From a virus: a stretch of 20,211 nt of DNA. A model generated the notes under the pieces. That model had not been told where the DNA came from. It did not search any database and saw only the letters and a program-made list of their open reading frames with translations. Every line of letters begins with the position of its first letter. Within the stretch, counting starts at the first letter, position 1. The position numbers were made by a program, and so were the translations under genes. Shown here piece after piece: positions 19,837 to 20,211 of this stretch. The stretch is taken from positions 1 through 20,211 of the IMG/VR virus record IMGVR_UViG_3300029448_000581; one strand, 5' to 3'.

Positions 19837-20211
19837 CTATGCATCAACGTCCTCTTCTCGTATCACCTGAAGATTATTGGCGGATGCTAGGTGATCAACA
19901 TGTGCGCTGCCGTATAGAGATACATCATCCACAACAGGGTCGCTGCTAACAAATAGAACCGAACGAAGTCCATTGATGTCCTCCTCTGTATAGTTTTCCA
20001 GCATTGCAGAAATGTACTGATTGTAGATCGCCAGATCACTCTCGACCTGTTTAGCTTTAATTTGCGCCCATGAGCGTTCGCGTGTGGCCGCGTTATAAGC
20101 GTTGATAGGCGCACGAATTGCGGTTAGCTGTTCGTGGTATGCAGCCTTGTCAGCCTCGAAGGTTTCGCTTTCAGGGTCAGGATAGATCAGGGCAGCTTCC
20201 GCTGTGGTAAG
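19837..20211 (-). CDS. Partial protein of unknown function, C-terminal 124 residues
   Basis: This open frame enters from the right edge and ends with TAG at 19837-19839. The start lies outside the window. The visible part reads LTTAEAALIYPDPESETFEA at the cut end. It has a helical middle (TRERSWAQIKAKQVESDLAI) and ends LQVIREEDVDA. It is acidic and hydrophilic with no recognised motif. The long uninterrupted frame and balanced composition favour it over the shorter frame at 19887-20114. It lies beyond the att-like sequence. In an integrated prophage it could be host DNA; in a free phage genome it would be another phage operon. Confidence 0.65.
   Translation of the reverse strand, partial: LTTAEAALIYPDPESETFEADKAAYHEQLTAIRAPINAYNAATRERSWAQIKAKQVESDLAIYNQYISAMLENYTEEDINGLRSVLFVSSDPVVDDVSLYGSAHVDHLASANNLQVIREEDVDA

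Noticed and set aside
19887-20114. 75-aa frame on the - strand
   Set aside because: It is rich in Arg and Trp and overlaps a longer frame with better composition that runs from the right edge to 19837.

Overview
The window looks like the replication and lysogeny part of a temperate tailed phage or prophage from a gammaproteobacterium-like host. No virion structural gene is recognisable. The host assignment is an inference. It rests on the att-like sequence matching the 3' end of a tRNA-Ser gene with encoded CCA, on E. coli-type DnaA boxes and Shine-Dalgarno sequences, and on a CsrA-like gene. No species is claimed.

Layout. Positions 1-656 carry no recognised gene. They hold 14 copies of the heptamer TGTAACA or its reverse complement, DnaA-box-like sites, a 20-bp dyad that contains a consensus -35 hexamer, and a terminator-like hairpin just before the first gene. 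From 657 to 18596 every credible gene lies on the + strand, in tightly packed operons. 657-1914 holds two unknown proteins and ends at a strong terminator (1998-2029). 2054-4474 is a run of very small genes around a Mom-type DNA-modification gene, with two CxxC mini-proteins and a one-helix membrane peptide. 4503-7497 is a MoxR ATPase / unknown / metallopeptidase-VWA module. 7500-16960 is the DNA metabolism block: family A polymerase, CsrA-like regulator, PrimPol-SF3 helicase, RecB/Cas4-like nuclease, small membrane proteins, a stand-alone DnaA domain IV protein, a cysteine-rich protein of unknown function, an SNF2-type helicase and a possible ssDNA-binding protein. 16966-18596 holds a VRR-NUC-like nuclease that appears to start with ATT, a CI-like repressor, a small phage protein and an excisionase-like HTH protein. 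A tyrosine integrase (18581-19612, - strand) converges on the last of these. Behind it lies a 21-bp match to the 3' end of tRNA-Ser (19684-19704), the probable att core. A partial - strand gene of unknown function runs off the right end.

How the genes fit together. The primase-helicase, polymerase, nucleases, SNF2 protein and DnaA-like protein would form a phage replisome. Mom would modify progeny DNA against restriction. The CI-like protein, Xis-like protein and integrase would govern lysogeny. A 15-bp imperfect palindrome, ATTASCNNNACTAAT, occurs four times exactly and twice in degenerate form. All copies lie in the few intergenic gaps, which suggests one regulator controls several operons. 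This shared operator and the iteron/DnaA-box/DnaA-domain-IV combination are the most interesting unexplained signals. The polymerase has Leu at the position equivalent to E. coli Pol I Phe762, which fits a temperate lifestyle.
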